Assembly (NCBI GenBank): GCA_021844355.1
Contig: JAKBTP010000117.1
Coordinates: forward strand, 1 to 44,611
Length of the DNA: 44,611 bases
Direction of reading: 5' to 3'
DNA from: a bacterium
Lineage (GTDB): Bacteria; Chloroflexota; Dormibacteria; Aeolococcales; Bog-877
Shown here: in pieces, positions 7,513-15,109 of the stretch
Position numbering within the stretch: position 1 is the first letter of the stretch
Layout of the letters: every line of letters starts with the position of its first letter
Notes under the pieces: generated by a model
What the model saw: only the letters and a program-made list of their open reading frames with translations
The model's database searches: none
What the model was told of the DNA's origin: nothing
Program-made: the position numbers and the translations under genes

Positions 7513-9812
7513 CGTCGCAGGCGCAGAGGCTCAGCCATGACCACCGGCGAGTCGGGAGCGACCGGCTCCGGGAGTGGGGGGGCGGCCAGTGCCCGGACCG
7601 CGAATCCGTACCGTCCGGCCGCCATCGGGGAGAGCCTGGCCCGGTAGTGAGCGCGGCCGTTGGAGGCGGTCTGGTCCAGGAGCATGGTCTCCACGGCGGC
7701 CGGCGCCAGCTGTCCGTCCTCGGTCACCGGCCCGTGCAGCAGCTGGATCTCCACCTGGTGGGGGCGCAGCTCACCGAGCTCAGCCACGGCCTCCACCAGC
7801 CGGTCGCCCCGCTCGGCCAGTGGGCGGCTCCGGGCGGCCAGCCGGACCTTGCCGAAGTTGCGGCGGACCTGGGCCCGGAATCCCGCCAGGGCCAGCGCAC
7901 CGCGCCCGTCTCCGGCCTCCAGCAGGCCGCGGGAGGTGGCCGCGGGCAGGTAAAGGCGGCGCAGGTAATCCTCGAGCATCCGGGATCCCAGCGCCAGGGG
8001 GGTCACGGTGGCCATCGAGTGCCTCAAGGTCTCCAGCCACCTCTGGGGCAGCCCGCCGTGGTCCCGATCGTAGAAGGCGGGGAGAACCTCGTCCTCGAGC
8101 AGCTGGAACAGCGCCTCTGCCTCCAGCCGATCCCTGGTCGGGAGGTCCGTCTCGTCCTCGAAGGAGGGGATGGCGAACCCATTGCCCTCCCGGTACCCCT
8201 CGTCCCACCAGCCGTCGAGGATGGAGAGGTTGATGGCGCCGCTGACGGCGGCCTTCTGCCCACTGGTGCCGCAGGCCTCCATGGGGCGGCGCGGGGTGTT
8301 GAGCCACACGTCGGCTCCCTGGTACATCAGCCGGGCGAGAGCCAGGTCATAGTCCTCGAGGAAGACAAGGCGGGATCGCAGCTCGGGGTCCCCCGCGGCC
8401 AGGGCCAGCTGCTGGATGATGCGCTTGCCCTCCTCGTCCTTGGGATGCGCCTTGCCGGCGAACACCAGCTGCAGTGGACGATGGGGATCCAGGAGCAGCC
8501 TGCGCAGCCGCTCGGGCTGGGCGAACAGGAGGTCTCCCCGCTTGTACGTCGCCACCCGGCGGGCGAACCCCACCAGGATGCCGTCCTCGTCCAGGGCCCG
8601 GGAGGTCCACTCCAGCTCGGAATCCGGCACCCCCTGCCTGCGCAGGGAATGGCGCAGCCGCTCCCGAACACCCGCGATCAGTCTTTGGCGGCCCGGACGG
8701 CGCATCTCCCAGAGCTCGCCGCCGGGCACTGACAGCAGCTGGGAGAAGTCCGTCTCGCCCACCCGGTCCCAGCTTGGTCCCAGCCGGCTGTCGAGAAGAG
8801 CGGCAGCCTCAGGGGAGGCCCAGGAGCGTACGTCCACGCCGTTGGTGACCGCGGCGATGGGGACCTCGCTGGCGCCCAGCCCGGGCCACAGCCGCCGGAA
8901 CATCTCCTGGCTGACCTTGCGGTGGAGCTCGGACACGGCATTGGCCCTTCCCGACATCCGCAGCCCGAAGATCGCCATGTTGAACGGCGCTCCCGGATCC
9001 TCTTCGGGGAAGTGCCCCAGGGCCATGAGCCGATCCATGGGGATTCCGAGGTCGGTGCAGAAACCTCCCAGGTACCGCTCCATCAGCTCCCGGGGGAAGT
9101 GGTCGATGCCGGCGGGGACCGGGGTGTGGGTGGTGAAGACGGTCGCCGCCCGCACCAGCTCCACCGCCTCGTCGAAGCCCAGGCCGCGGTCCTGGACCAG
9201 CTCCCGCAGTCGCTCGAGCACGAGGAAGCCCGCGTGGCCCTCGTTGCTGTGGAAGAGGGTCGGCTCCTCACCGGCGGCCCGGAGCGCCCGGACACCGCCC
9301 ACGCCGAGGAGGATCTCCTGCTGGAGTCGGTGCTCGACGTCGCCCCCGTAGAGGCGGTCGGTGATCGGGCGCGCCTCTTCGGCGTTCTCCGCCCCCGTGG
9401 TGTCCAGGAGATAGAGCGGGACCCTGCCCACCCACTGTCGCCAAACCAGGGCTCGAACTTGGAGCCCACCCATCGCCACCTCGATCCCCGGGCCGGCGAC
9501 CGGCTCCAGCCCGCGGCCGGCGGGGTCAAGCTCCTCGTACACCTCCTCCTGCCAGCCCTCTCGGCCCAGCCGCTGGTGGAAGTACCCCAGGTGATAGAAG
9601 AGGCCCACCCCCACGAGGGGCCGCCCCTCCGCCGCGCCGACCTTGAGGTAGTCACCCGCCAGCACCCCCAGGCCCCCCGAGTACTGGGGGAGCCCCTCGC
9701 TCACCCCGAACTCGGGTGAGAAGTAGGCGACCTTGGGCATGGCGGCGGAACGGCCGGGATCCCCGGCCGGCGGCGCCCCACCCTGCACCTCGAACGTCTC
9801 GACACTGCGCAC
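7509..9812 (-). CDS. glgP: Alpha-glucan (glycogen/maltodextrin) phosphorylase
   Basis: Releases glucose-1-phosphate from alpha-1,4-glucans using pyridoxal phosphate. About 767 residues. The N-terminus AYFSPEFGVSEGLPQYSGGLGVLAGD is typical of the short bacterial alpha-glucan phosphorylase subfamily. The glycosyltransferase domain has FARRVATYKRGDL and LVFAGKAHPKD. The PLP lysine lies in PMEACGTSGQKAAVSGAIN, followed by LSILDGWWDEGY. The frame is open to a TTG at 9821, but a TAACCT -10-like hexamer covers that codon, so the GTG at 9812 is the likelier, leaderless start. The last 120 residues form a beta-rich tail. It is first in an operon with a phosphorylase-like protein and phhB. Confidence 0.94.
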   Translation of the reverse strand: MRSVETFEVQGGAPPAGDPGRSAAMPKVAYFSPEFGVSEGLPQYSGGLGVLAGDYLKVGAAEGRPLVGVGLFYHLGYFHQRLGREGWQEEVYEELDPAGRGLEPVAGPGIEVAMGGLQVRALVWRQWVGRVPLYLLDTTGAENAEEARPITDRLYGGDVEHRLQQEILLGVGGVRALRAAGEEPTLFHSNEGHAGFLVLERLRELVQDRGLGFDEAVELVRAATVFTTHTPVPAGIDHFPRELMERYLGGFCTDLGIPMDRLMALGHFPEEDPGAPFNMAIFGLRMSGRANAVSELHRKVSQEMFRRLWPGLGASEVPIAAVTNGVDVRSWASPEAAALLDSRLGPSWDRVGETDFSQLLSVPGGELWEMRRPGRQRLIAGVRERLRHSLRRQGVPDSELEWTSRALDEDGILVGFARRVATYKRGDLLFAQPERLRRLLLDPHRPLQLVFAGKAHPKDEEGKRIIQQLALAAGDPELRSRLVFLEDYDLALARLMYQGADVWLNTPRRPMEACGTSGQKAAVSGAINLSILDGWWDEGYREGNGFAIPSFEDETDLPTRDRLEAEALFQLLEDEVLPAFYDRDHGGLPQRWLETLRHSMATVTPLALGSRMLEDYLRRLYLPAATSRGLLEAGDGRGALALAGFRAQVRRNFGKVRLAARSRPLAERGDRLVEAVAELGELRPHQVEIQLLHGPVTEDGQLAPAAVETMLLDQTASNGRAHYRARLSPMAAGRYGFAVRALAAPPLPEPVAPDSPVVMAEPLRLRR

Positions 9813-9820
9813 GGCCCACA

Positions 9821-9826
9821 AGGTTA
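9821..9826 (-). promoter_or_regulatory. Putative -10 of the glgP operon, leaderless type
   Basis: TAACCT on the minus strand lies 8 nt before the GTG at 9812. The identical hexamer is the -10 of arsR in this window, where a perfect TTGACA accompanies it. No -35 match is visible here. Confidence 0.45.
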
Positions 9827-9873
9827 CCGACCGGGCCGTCTCCCATTCTGTCGCCGCCCTCCGCGGGCCGGTC

Positions 9874-9879
9874 TAAACT
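9874..9879 (+). promoter_or_regulatory. Putative -10 of the gene at 9920
   Basis: TAAACT would give a leader of about 34 nt. That leader carries the ribosome-binding site GAGGTGAGG (9906-9914) in front of the ATG at 9920. It is a leadered promoter, unlike many others in the window. Confidence 0.4.
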
Positions 9880-9919
9880 GGACTGGAAATCCGAAGACGC
9901 TCCTTGAGGTGAGGCCCCG

Positions 9920-10369
9920 ATGCCCGCTTCGCCACCTGAGCTGAGAGCGCACGACCGGCGCCTCCTCCACGGCCTTCGCGCCCTGGACGACGTCTCCCTG
10001 GACCGCGCCCGCGCCCATCTCGCGGCCGGGCTGCCGGTCCGGCGGGCCACCCTCGGCTGGCGAGGCCCCGGGCCGGCGCGGGAAGGCTGCGTGGTGGGGA
10101 TCTCCATGTCCCGGCGCCGGTTCTGGATGCGCCCGCTGCGAGCCCCTGGTCTTCTCCTCCTGGCGGCGATCTTCGACGCCTGGGCCTACGAGGAGGAGCT
10201 GTTCGCCGAGGGGCAAACCGTGGCCCGCTCCCGGAACCTCGAGCCGTTGGCCCGTGCCCGCCTGGCCGAGCTGCTGGACCTTGAGTGGCATCGCCGCTGC
10301 GGGTGGCCCGGGCCGATGACTCCAGCTCCGGATGTCGGGAAGACCGGGGCAGCTAAGATCGCCAGGTGA
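9920..10369 (+). CDS. Hypothetical protein, 149 residues
   Basis: Not recognised. The protein is basic and mostly helical, with no signal peptide or clear membrane segment. The hydrophobic stretch APGLLLLAAIFDAWAYEEEL (about 76-95) looks like a buried helix. The start has a good ribosome-binding site (GAGGTGAGG, 5 nt before the ATG). The stop overlaps the pepP GTG by 4 nt, so translation may be coupled. The pepP promoter TAAGAT lies inside its last codons, so pepP can also be expressed alone. Confidence 0.65.
   Translation: MPASPPELRAHDRRLLHGLRALDDVSLDRARAHLAAGLPVRRATLGWRGPGPAREGCVVGISMSRRRFWMRPLRAPGLLLLAAIFDAWAYEEELFAEGQTVARSRNLEPLARARLAELLDLEWHRRCGWPGPMTPAPDVGKTGAAKIAR
10354..10359 (+). 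promoter_or_regulatory. Putative -10 of pepP, leaderless type
   Basis: TAAGAT ends 6 nt before the pepP GTG at 10366 and lies within the 3' end of the upstream gene. Confidence 0.45.
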
Positions 10370-11820
10370 GCGAGTCGGCCGAGAATCAGGGCGCCACGGC
10401 GGGCGAGGGCGCCCGAACCAACTATGACCGGATTCCCCCTCCCGCGCTCCTGGAGTACATGACTCAGGGGTGGGAGCCCCTGCCCGAGGCAAGAGTGAGC
10501 CCCATAAGCGGGCTGGATCTGTACCGGGAGCGGCGCCGGCGGATCTCGGAGATGTTCCCCGGGCAGCTGCTGGTCGTCCCCTCAGGGGCGGGGCGGGTCC
10601 GCTCCAACGACACGGAGTATCGCTTCCGCCCCGGAACCGACTTCCTGTACCTGGTCGGGGAGGGCGAGCCGGACGAGGTCCTGGTCCTGGAGCCCCAGGC
10701 GGGAGGCGGCCACGAGGCCCGGTTGTACTGCGAGCCCGAGGCCGACTTCACGCGGTCGGACTTCTTCACCGATCGGAGCAGGGGTGTCTTCTGGGTCGGA
10801 CCCCGGCGCGGACTCAGGGCCACCTCCTCTCGATTCGGCCTCGAGGCCCGTCCGCTGGGCGAGCTGCCGAAGGTGCTGGGAGCCCACGACCGGGGGGCGG
10901 TGCTGCGAGGGCTGGATCCGGCGGTCGACCGGCTGGCGGCGGACATAGCCGGGCCGGACGAGGAGTTCCAGGCCCGCCTCTCGGAGATGCGGCTTCTCAA
11001 GGACGCGCTGGAGGTCGACCTCCTTCAGGAGGCGGTGGACCTCACCGTGGCGGCCTTCCGTGATGTGGTCCGGGAGCTGCCGGCGAGCCGGTCTGAGAGG
11101 GATGTTGAGGCGGTCTTCTTCCGCCGGGCCCGCACCGGTGGCTATGACACGGGGTACCCCACCATCGCCGCCGCCGGGGCCCACGCCACCATCCTGCACT
11201 GGAGCCACAACACTGGGGAGCTGCGACCGGGGGAGCTCCTTCTCCTGGACGCCGGGGTGGAGACGCAGCGCTACTACACGGCTGACGTGACTCGTACCCT
11301 GCCGATCAACGGCCGCTTCAGTAGAGAGCAGCGCCGAGTGTACGAGCTGGTTTGGGCCGCCCAGCAGGCCGGCTTCGCTGAGGTCCGACCGGGAAACGAC
11401 TTCCAGGCTCCCAACCGGGCGGCGCAGCGGGTCTTGGCCCGCGGGCTGGAGGACCTGGGGATCCTGCCGGTGAGCGCGGAGCAGGCCCTGGCGCCGGACA
11501 GCCAGCTGCACCAGCGTTACACCCTGCACGGGGTGAGCCACATGCTCGGCCTGGATGTCCACGATTGCGCCCATGCCGCCCAGGAGCTCTATCCCAAGGG
11601 CCAGCTGGCCGTGGGGATGGTCCTCACGGTGGAGCCCGGGCTCTACTTCCAGCCCCACGACGCCACCGTCCCGGCGGAGCTGCGCGGGTTGGGGGTCAGG
11701 ATCGAGGACGACGTGGTGGTGACCACCGACGGGTGCCGGGTGCTCAGCGCGGCGCTTCCCTCCCGCGCAGACGAGCTGGAGTCGTGGATGGCTGAGGTGT
11801 GGGCCGAGGGCCGGGGCTAG
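10366..11820 (+). CDS. pepP: Xaa-Pro aminopeptidase (M24B)
   Basis: A dinuclear metallopeptidase that removes N-terminal residues preceding proline. The 484-residue protein has an N-terminal AMP_N domain (about 45-180, with FRPGTDFLYLVGEGEPDEVL) and a pita-bread catalytic domain. All five metal ligands are visible: LLLDAG, TADVTRT, HGVSHMLGLDVHD, LTVEPGLYF and GVRIEDDV. The GTG start overlaps the upstream stop (GTGA) and follows a TAAGAT hexamer by 6 nt. The first 40 residues are polar and variable. It converges on the DUF2017 gene with a 72-bp gap. Confidence 0.94.
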   Translation: MSESAENQGATAGEGARTNYDRIPPPALLEYMTQGWEPLPEARVSPISGLDLYRERRRRISEMFPGQLLVVPSGAGRVRSNDTEYRFRPGTDFLYLVGEGEPDEVLVLEPQAGGGHEARLYCEPEADFTRSDFFTDRSRGVFWVGPRRGLRATSSRFGLEARPLGELPKVLGAHDRGAVLRGLDPAVDRLAADIAGPDEEFQARLSEMRLLKDALEVDLLQEAVDLTVAAFRDVVRELPASRSERDVEAVFFRRARTGGYDTGYPTIAAAGAHATILHWSHNTGELRPGELLLLDAGVETQRYYTADVTRTLPINGRFSREQRRVYELVWAAQQAGFAEVRPGNDFQAPNRAAQRVLARGLEDLGILPVSAEQALAPDSQLHQRYTLHGVSHMLGLDVHDCAHAAQELYPKGQLAVGMVLTVEPGLYFQPHDATVPAELRGLGVRIEDDVVVTTDGCRVLSAALPSRADELESWMAEVWAEGRG

Positions 11821-11892
11821 CGACGATCGCCCGCACCGCCGCTGGAGCCCCGTCCGGAGCTTTGTCAGGTCTGGGCCGAGTGGAGAGGCGGC

Positions 11893-12336
11893 TCAGGCCA
11901 GGCTGTCGATGAGCTCCTCCTGCAACCAGCTGAGCAGGTGGAGTGTGGCGAGGGGGGGACGGCGGTGCTGGCGGGGGGAGTACCGCTCCTCCCATCCGTC
12001 CTCGGAGATTCCCAACTGCTCCGCCAGGGCCAGCCTCAGGAAGTTGAGCGCCCGGACCCACCCCCAGACCTCCGGGTCCCCGAGCCGGACGGGCAATGGG
12101 CCCGCGAGTCCCTCCCTCAGGGTGGCCAGGTCCGCCTCGCGCGAGCGCTCCAGGTCCTCCCCCGCCAGCCGACGGAACTCGCGCTCCAGCTCGTCATCCC
12201 CGTAGGCGCGGGGGGACACCCAGTGGGAGCTGCCCAACATTGGCTCGATCCGGTCCACGATCTCCAGCAGCACCTGCCGCTCCTTCGGCTCGAGTTGAAA
12301 GAGCGTCAGGTCGCCCTCGCGGCGGATCTCCGCCAA
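11893..12336 (-). CDS. DUF2017-family protein next to clpS
   Basis: 147 residues. This family is known mainly from Actinobacteria, where it commonly follows clpS. Visible features are the N-terminal strand pair LTLFQLEPKERQVLLEIVDR, a central charged region ELEREFRRLAGEDLERSRE, and a C-terminal helix LHLLSWLQEELIDSLA. It starts 2 nt after the clpS stop. The family has no proven biochemical function; constant linkage suggests a link to ClpS/ClpAP-dependent proteolysis, which is inference. Confidence 0.8.
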   Translation of the reverse strand: MAEIRREGDLTLFQLEPKERQVLLEIVDRIEPMLGSSHWVSPRAYGDDELEREFRRLAGEDLERSREADLATLREGLAGPLPVRLGDPEVWGWVRALNFLRLALAEQLGISEDGWEERYSPRQHRRPPLATLHLLSWLQEELIDSLA

Positions 12337-12338
12337 GC

Positions 12339-12629
12339 TCAGTCGCGCGCTAGAGTCGCCTGGAGACCGTGGGCATGAAGCTGCGCCACGGAGACCTCGG
12401 CGCGCTCACGGGGCTCGGTCGCGACCACCGCCCGGCCCTCCACATGGACCTTCAGCATGAGCTGGGTGGCGGTCTCCAGGTCGTACCCGAATAGCCGACG
12501 GAAGACCACCACCACGTAGCTCATGAGGGTCACGGGGTCATTCCACACCACCACCTGCCAGGGGCGGTCCCGCTCCTCGGTGGTGGAATGCCCGGTACCG
12601 TGGGTGACGACCGGCTGGACCGCTGCCAT
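12339..12629 (-). CDS. clpS: ATP-dependent Clp protease adaptor ClpS
   Basis: Delivers N-degron substrates to the Clp protease. The 96-residue protein carries the core RPWQVVVWNDPVTLMSYVVVV with the conserved N-D-x-x-T-x-x-x-V pocket. LMLKVHVEGRAVV follows, then a C-terminal strand. The frame is open upstream, but the ATG at 12629 gives the usual length and lies 8 nt after TAGGGT. It is the first gene of the clpS-DUF2017 pair and is divergent from the sulfocyanin gene. Confidence 0.95.
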   Translation of the reverse strand: MAAVQPVVTHGTGHSTTEERDRPWQVVVWNDPVTLMSYVVVVFRRLFGYDLETATQLMLKVHVEGRAVVATEPRERAEVSVAQLHAHGLQATLARD

Positions 12630-12637
12630 ACGCGCAT

Positions 12638-12643
12638 ACCCTA
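12638..12643 (-). promoter_or_regulatory. Putative -10 of clpS, leaderless type
   Basis: TAGGGT on the minus strand ends 8 nt before the clpS ATG. There is no room for a ribosome-binding site in the resulting transcript. Confidence 0.45.
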
Positions 12644-12699
12644 CCGCGGAAGCAGGCGGCGCGCAGCCCTCGGAGGGCCGTGGCGATGGGTCGATCCGG

Positions 12700-12705
12700 T
12701 ACCCT
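12700..12705 (+). promoter_or_regulatory. Putative -10 of the sulfocyanin transcript
   Basis: TACCCT ends 7 nt before an ATG at 12713 that opens an 8-codon mini-ORF. This is the same geometry as other leaderless starts in the window. Confidence 0.4.
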
Positions 12706-12712
12706 GAGGGGG

Positions 12713-12739
12713 ATGGTGCCAGGGGATTCCCGGGGGTGA
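12713..12739 (+). CDS. Leaderless 8-codon leader peptide MVPGDSRG
   Basis: ATG at 12713 opens an ORF of eight codons whose TGA (12737-12739) overlaps the GTG start of the lipoprotein gene as GTGA. The main start is 23 nt downstream of the leader start. The identical layout occurs before the AIM24 gene. A role in coupling by termination-reinitiation is inferred; there is no direct proof of translation. Confidence 0.4.
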   Translation: MVPGDSRG

Positions 12740-13602
12740 CTCGTGGTGCGCCCATCCGTCTGGGCGCCGCTCCTATCTCACTACTTGCGGCCGGCGGGCT
12801 CCTGCTGGTGGGATGCGGCAAGGGACCGCTGAATTCACCCTCTCAGGGAGTCGGTTGCTCGGTCACCGTCCAGATCCCGGCCACCGGATCGGGGCTTCTG
12901 GGCACCGTGGAGGCGCGGGTCGGGAGCACCACCCGGCGCCTTGACCTGGGGACCACCACCATTCCCATGAGCTGCGGCCAGCAGGCGACCCTCACCGCAG
13001 AGCCGACGCACCCCGCGACCAACCCCTTCGTATCCTGGACGGTCGCCGGTGAGACCAGCGCCACCCCCTCCGTGACCGTGACCGCGGACGGGCTCATAAC
13101 CGCCAGCCCCCAGTTCTTCACACCACCCACACCCACTCCCACGCCGACCCCGAAGGTCCGGCCCAGCCCCACTCCGACCCCCACCAGCGTCACCGTCGAC
13201 CAGTGGCTCAGCTACGACCCCGCCGCCCGCTCCGCCACCCTGAAGCTGGTCGCCGGCTACCGTGGGGTGAACCGCGGGCTCAGCTACGACGGGTACTCCA
13301 ACGGCCAGCTGGCGGTGTCGGTGCCGGTGGGCTGGACGGTGGTGGTCGACTTCAGCAACGCGGCCACCATCAACCACTCGGCGGTGGTGGTGACGCCCAC
13401 GGGCACCACCCCGGTCTTCCCTGGGGCAGGCAGCCCTGACCCCACGGTCGGGCTGAAGCCGGGTGGCAGCCTCGCCTTCTCCTTCGTGGCTTCGGCGGTG
13501 GGCTCGTACCGGATCGCCTGCCTGGTCCCGGGCCACGAAGGGCTGGGAATGTGGGCCTCCTTCACGGTGGCGGCGGGTGGTGTCCCGACCATCCATCTCT
13601 GA
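12736..13602 (+). CDS. Sulfocyanin-like blue copper lipoprotein
   Basis: A 288-residue membrane-anchored electron carrier. The signal peptide ends in the lipobox LVGC, with C27 as lipidation site. It is followed by an immunoglobulin-like region (about 35-125). A linker rich in Thr-Pro pairs follows (about 129-154), then a C-terminal cupredoxin domain. That domain shows the sulfocyanin pattern YDGYSNGQLAVSVPVGWTVV, then NHSAVVV (first His ligand), then C-LVPG-H-EGLG-M (Cys, His and Met ligands of a type 1 copper site). The GTG at 12736 gives a complete signal peptide. Sulfocyanins pass electrons to haem-copper oxidases in some archaea and bacteria; no oxidase gene is in this window. Confidence 0.85.
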   Translation: MTRGAPIRLGAAPISLLAAGGLLLVGCGKGPLNSPSQGVGCSVTVQIPATGSGLLGTVEARVGSTTRRLDLGTTTIPMSCGQQATLTAEPTHPATNPFVSWTVAGETSATPSVTVTADGLITASPQFFTPPTPTPTPTPKVRPSPTPTPTSVTVDQWLSYDPAARSATLKLVAGYRGVNRGLSYDGYSNGQLAVSVPVGWTVVVDFSNAATINHSAVVVTPTGTTPVFPGAGSPDPTVGLKPGGSLAFSFVASAVGSYRIACLVPGHEGLGMWASFTVAAGGVPTIHL

Positions 13603-13632
13603 TCCGACCCTCGCCCGCTTTCCCACCGGACG

Positions 13633-13638
13633 TACATT
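13633..13638 (+). promoter_or_regulatory. Putative -10 of the AIM24 transcript
   Basis: TACATT ends 6 nt before the ATG of an 8-codon mini-ORF. It repeats the arrangement found upstream of the preceding lipoprotein gene. Confidence 0.4.
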
Positions 13639-13644
13639 CCGGTC

Positions 13645-13671
13645 ATGAACCCCACCCGGCAGGCCCCGTGA
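13645..13671 (+). CDS. Leaderless 8-codon leader peptide MNPTRQAP
   Basis: Eight codons from ATG 13645 to a TGA that overlaps the AIM24 GTG (GTGA at 13668-13671). No Shine-Dalgarno sequence precedes the AIM24 start, which makes reinitiation after this mini-ORF attractive. The peptide sequence itself is unrelated to MVPGDSRG, so position rather than product may matter. Confidence 0.4.
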   Translation: MNPTRQAP

Positions 13672-14366
13672 ACCCCCCTCACCTGCTTCCCACCGCCCTT
13701 CGCGGCGGGCAGGGGCCCGGGGTGGAGTACAGCATCCAGGGAGAGCTGGTCCCCCTGCTTCACTGTCACCTGGATGGGTCGATGCCGCTGTACTTCGAGC
13801 ACCATGTGGTCCTCTGGAAGGACCCGCAGGTGGACATCCGGCTGGCCGCGGTGCGAGGGGCCGCCAGGCGGCTGGTGGCCGGGCGGGAGGTCTTCCTCAC
13901 CGAGGCCAGGGGGAGGGGGGAGATCGCCTTCTCCCGGGATGCCCCGGGGCATGTCTTCCCCCTGGAGCTTCCCCGGGGCGCGTCAATCCTGGTGCGTGAG
14001 CACCAGTTCCTGGCCGCCACCGCCTCGACCCGGTACAGCGCCTCGCGGATCCGGGGTATCTCCAACAACCTCTTCGGGGACAACGGGTTCTGGGTGGACC
14101 GCTTTGAGGCCCGGGACGGCGACGGGGTCGTCTGGCTCCACGGGTACGGGAACGTCCTGGAGAAGGAACTCGAGGAGGGTGAGGAGATAGACGTGGAGCC
14201 CGGAGGATGGGTGTACATGGACCCCAACGTGCGCATGCGCCCCACCGTGTACGGCCTGCGCACGGGAATTTTCGCCGGGGTGGGTAGGCTGGTGTTCAAC
14301 CGGCTCCGTGGCCCGGGGCGCGTGGGCATCCAGACCATGTTCATCCACCTGCCCACCGAGGACTGA
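13668..14366 (+). CDS. AIM24-family (DUF124) beta-helix protein
   Basis: 232 residues with no signal peptide. AIM24/TerD-neighbour type proteins form a trimer-like beta barrel of tandem repeats; the molecular role in bacteria is not established. Visible family features are the glycine-rich turns VWLHGYGNVLEKELEEGEEI and VEPGGWVYMDPNVRM, and the C-terminal GRVGIQTMFIHLP. The GTG at 13668 overlaps the stop of an 8-codon leader. An alternative in-frame GTG at 13722 follows AGGGG and would shorten the protein by 18 residues. The gene converges on a decayed methyltransferase. Confidence 0.8.
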   Translation: MNPPHLLPTALRGGQGPGVEYSIQGELVPLLHCHLDGSMPLYFEHHVVLWKDPQVDIRLAAVRGAARRLVAGREVFLTEARGRGEIAFSRDAPGHVFPLELPRGASILVREHQFLAATASTRYSASRIRGISNNLFGDNGFWVDRFEARDGDGVVWLHGYGNVLEKELEEGEEIDVEPGGWVYMDPNVRMRPTVYGLRTGIFAGVGRLVFNRLRGPGRVGIQTMFIHLPTED

Positions 14367-14393
14367 CAAGGGCTCGGTCGGCGGGTTTGGCGC

Positions 14394-15109
14394 TCAGGCG
14401 TGGCCCCAGGATGGTCTGAGCCGCGGGGCGAAGTAGTCCACCCGCTGGCCGTCCTGGGTAACCTCGCCCTGGGCTGCCACCTCCCCCTGGAAGCCCTCCT
14501 CCGCAGCCGGCCTCCTCAGGTGGCCGAGGTCGCCGGAGGAGATCAGGGCCCACTCCCTGGGCGCCAGATGGGCTCGGGCCACCGGAAGAACCTGGTCTCG
14601 GCCCTCTAGTTCTCGTCCGAGGACGCTGCCTCCATCAGGCCGCGGGGCCGGAACCACCGGAAGCGCGGGTCGAAGATGAGGAGGTCGACTCGCTCCGGGC
14701 CCTGCACGAAGACGTCGCTGAACCGGAACTCCGCGGCGGGCCCGGGCGCCCTTCGGTTCATGTCGCCCGCGACCACCTCGGCCCCGGCCCGGGCGGCCAG
14801 CAACCCGCTGGCGCCGCTGCCGGTGCCCAGGTCCAGAACCCGCACTCCGGCCCGCGCCTCCCCGACCGCCGCCTCGCCCAGTAGGTGGGGGGCCCCGGCG
14901 ATCCGCATCACCCCAGGGGGGGACGACCGGGCCGGGGCCCAGGTAGTCGCAGGTGCGGGAAGAAGCGGACGCCACCCGCGCCTCCAGGTAGGCCCGCTCG
15001 TGCCAATTGCGGGTTCGCTCGACCTCCGCCTTGCTGAGAGAGGTGCTGAACGACGGGGCTGCACCGGCCGTCGCCGCGCGAGCCCAGGATGTCCTCGGTG
15101 GCGCGCCTG
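14394..15109 (-). pseudogene. Decayed class I SAM methyltransferase gene
   Basis: Homology to one methyltransferase family continues across three reading frames. Frame A reads HERAYLEARVASASSRTCDY ahead of LGPGPVVPP. A run of seven C on the coding strand (14916-14922) shifts it out of frame. Frame B then reads GVMRIAGAPHLLGEAAV and VRVLDLGTGSGASGLLAARAGAEVVAGDMN. Frame B lacks the usual helix after the motif II acid and has FDPRFRWF where the family has FDPPFRWF. It ends at a TAG (14606-14608) where DENY is expected. Frame C resumes with WALISSGDLGHLRR and QGEVTQDGQRVDYFAPRLRP. At least one nonsense change, two frameshifts and one internal deletion are visible. The original 5' end is unclear. 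Confidence 0.85.

Noticed and set aside
13129..13191. Repetitive CCCACTCC-like DNA in the sulfocyanin gene
   Set aside because: It encodes a Thr-Pro linker between domains, a common protein feature, not a DNA repeat element or CRISPR.
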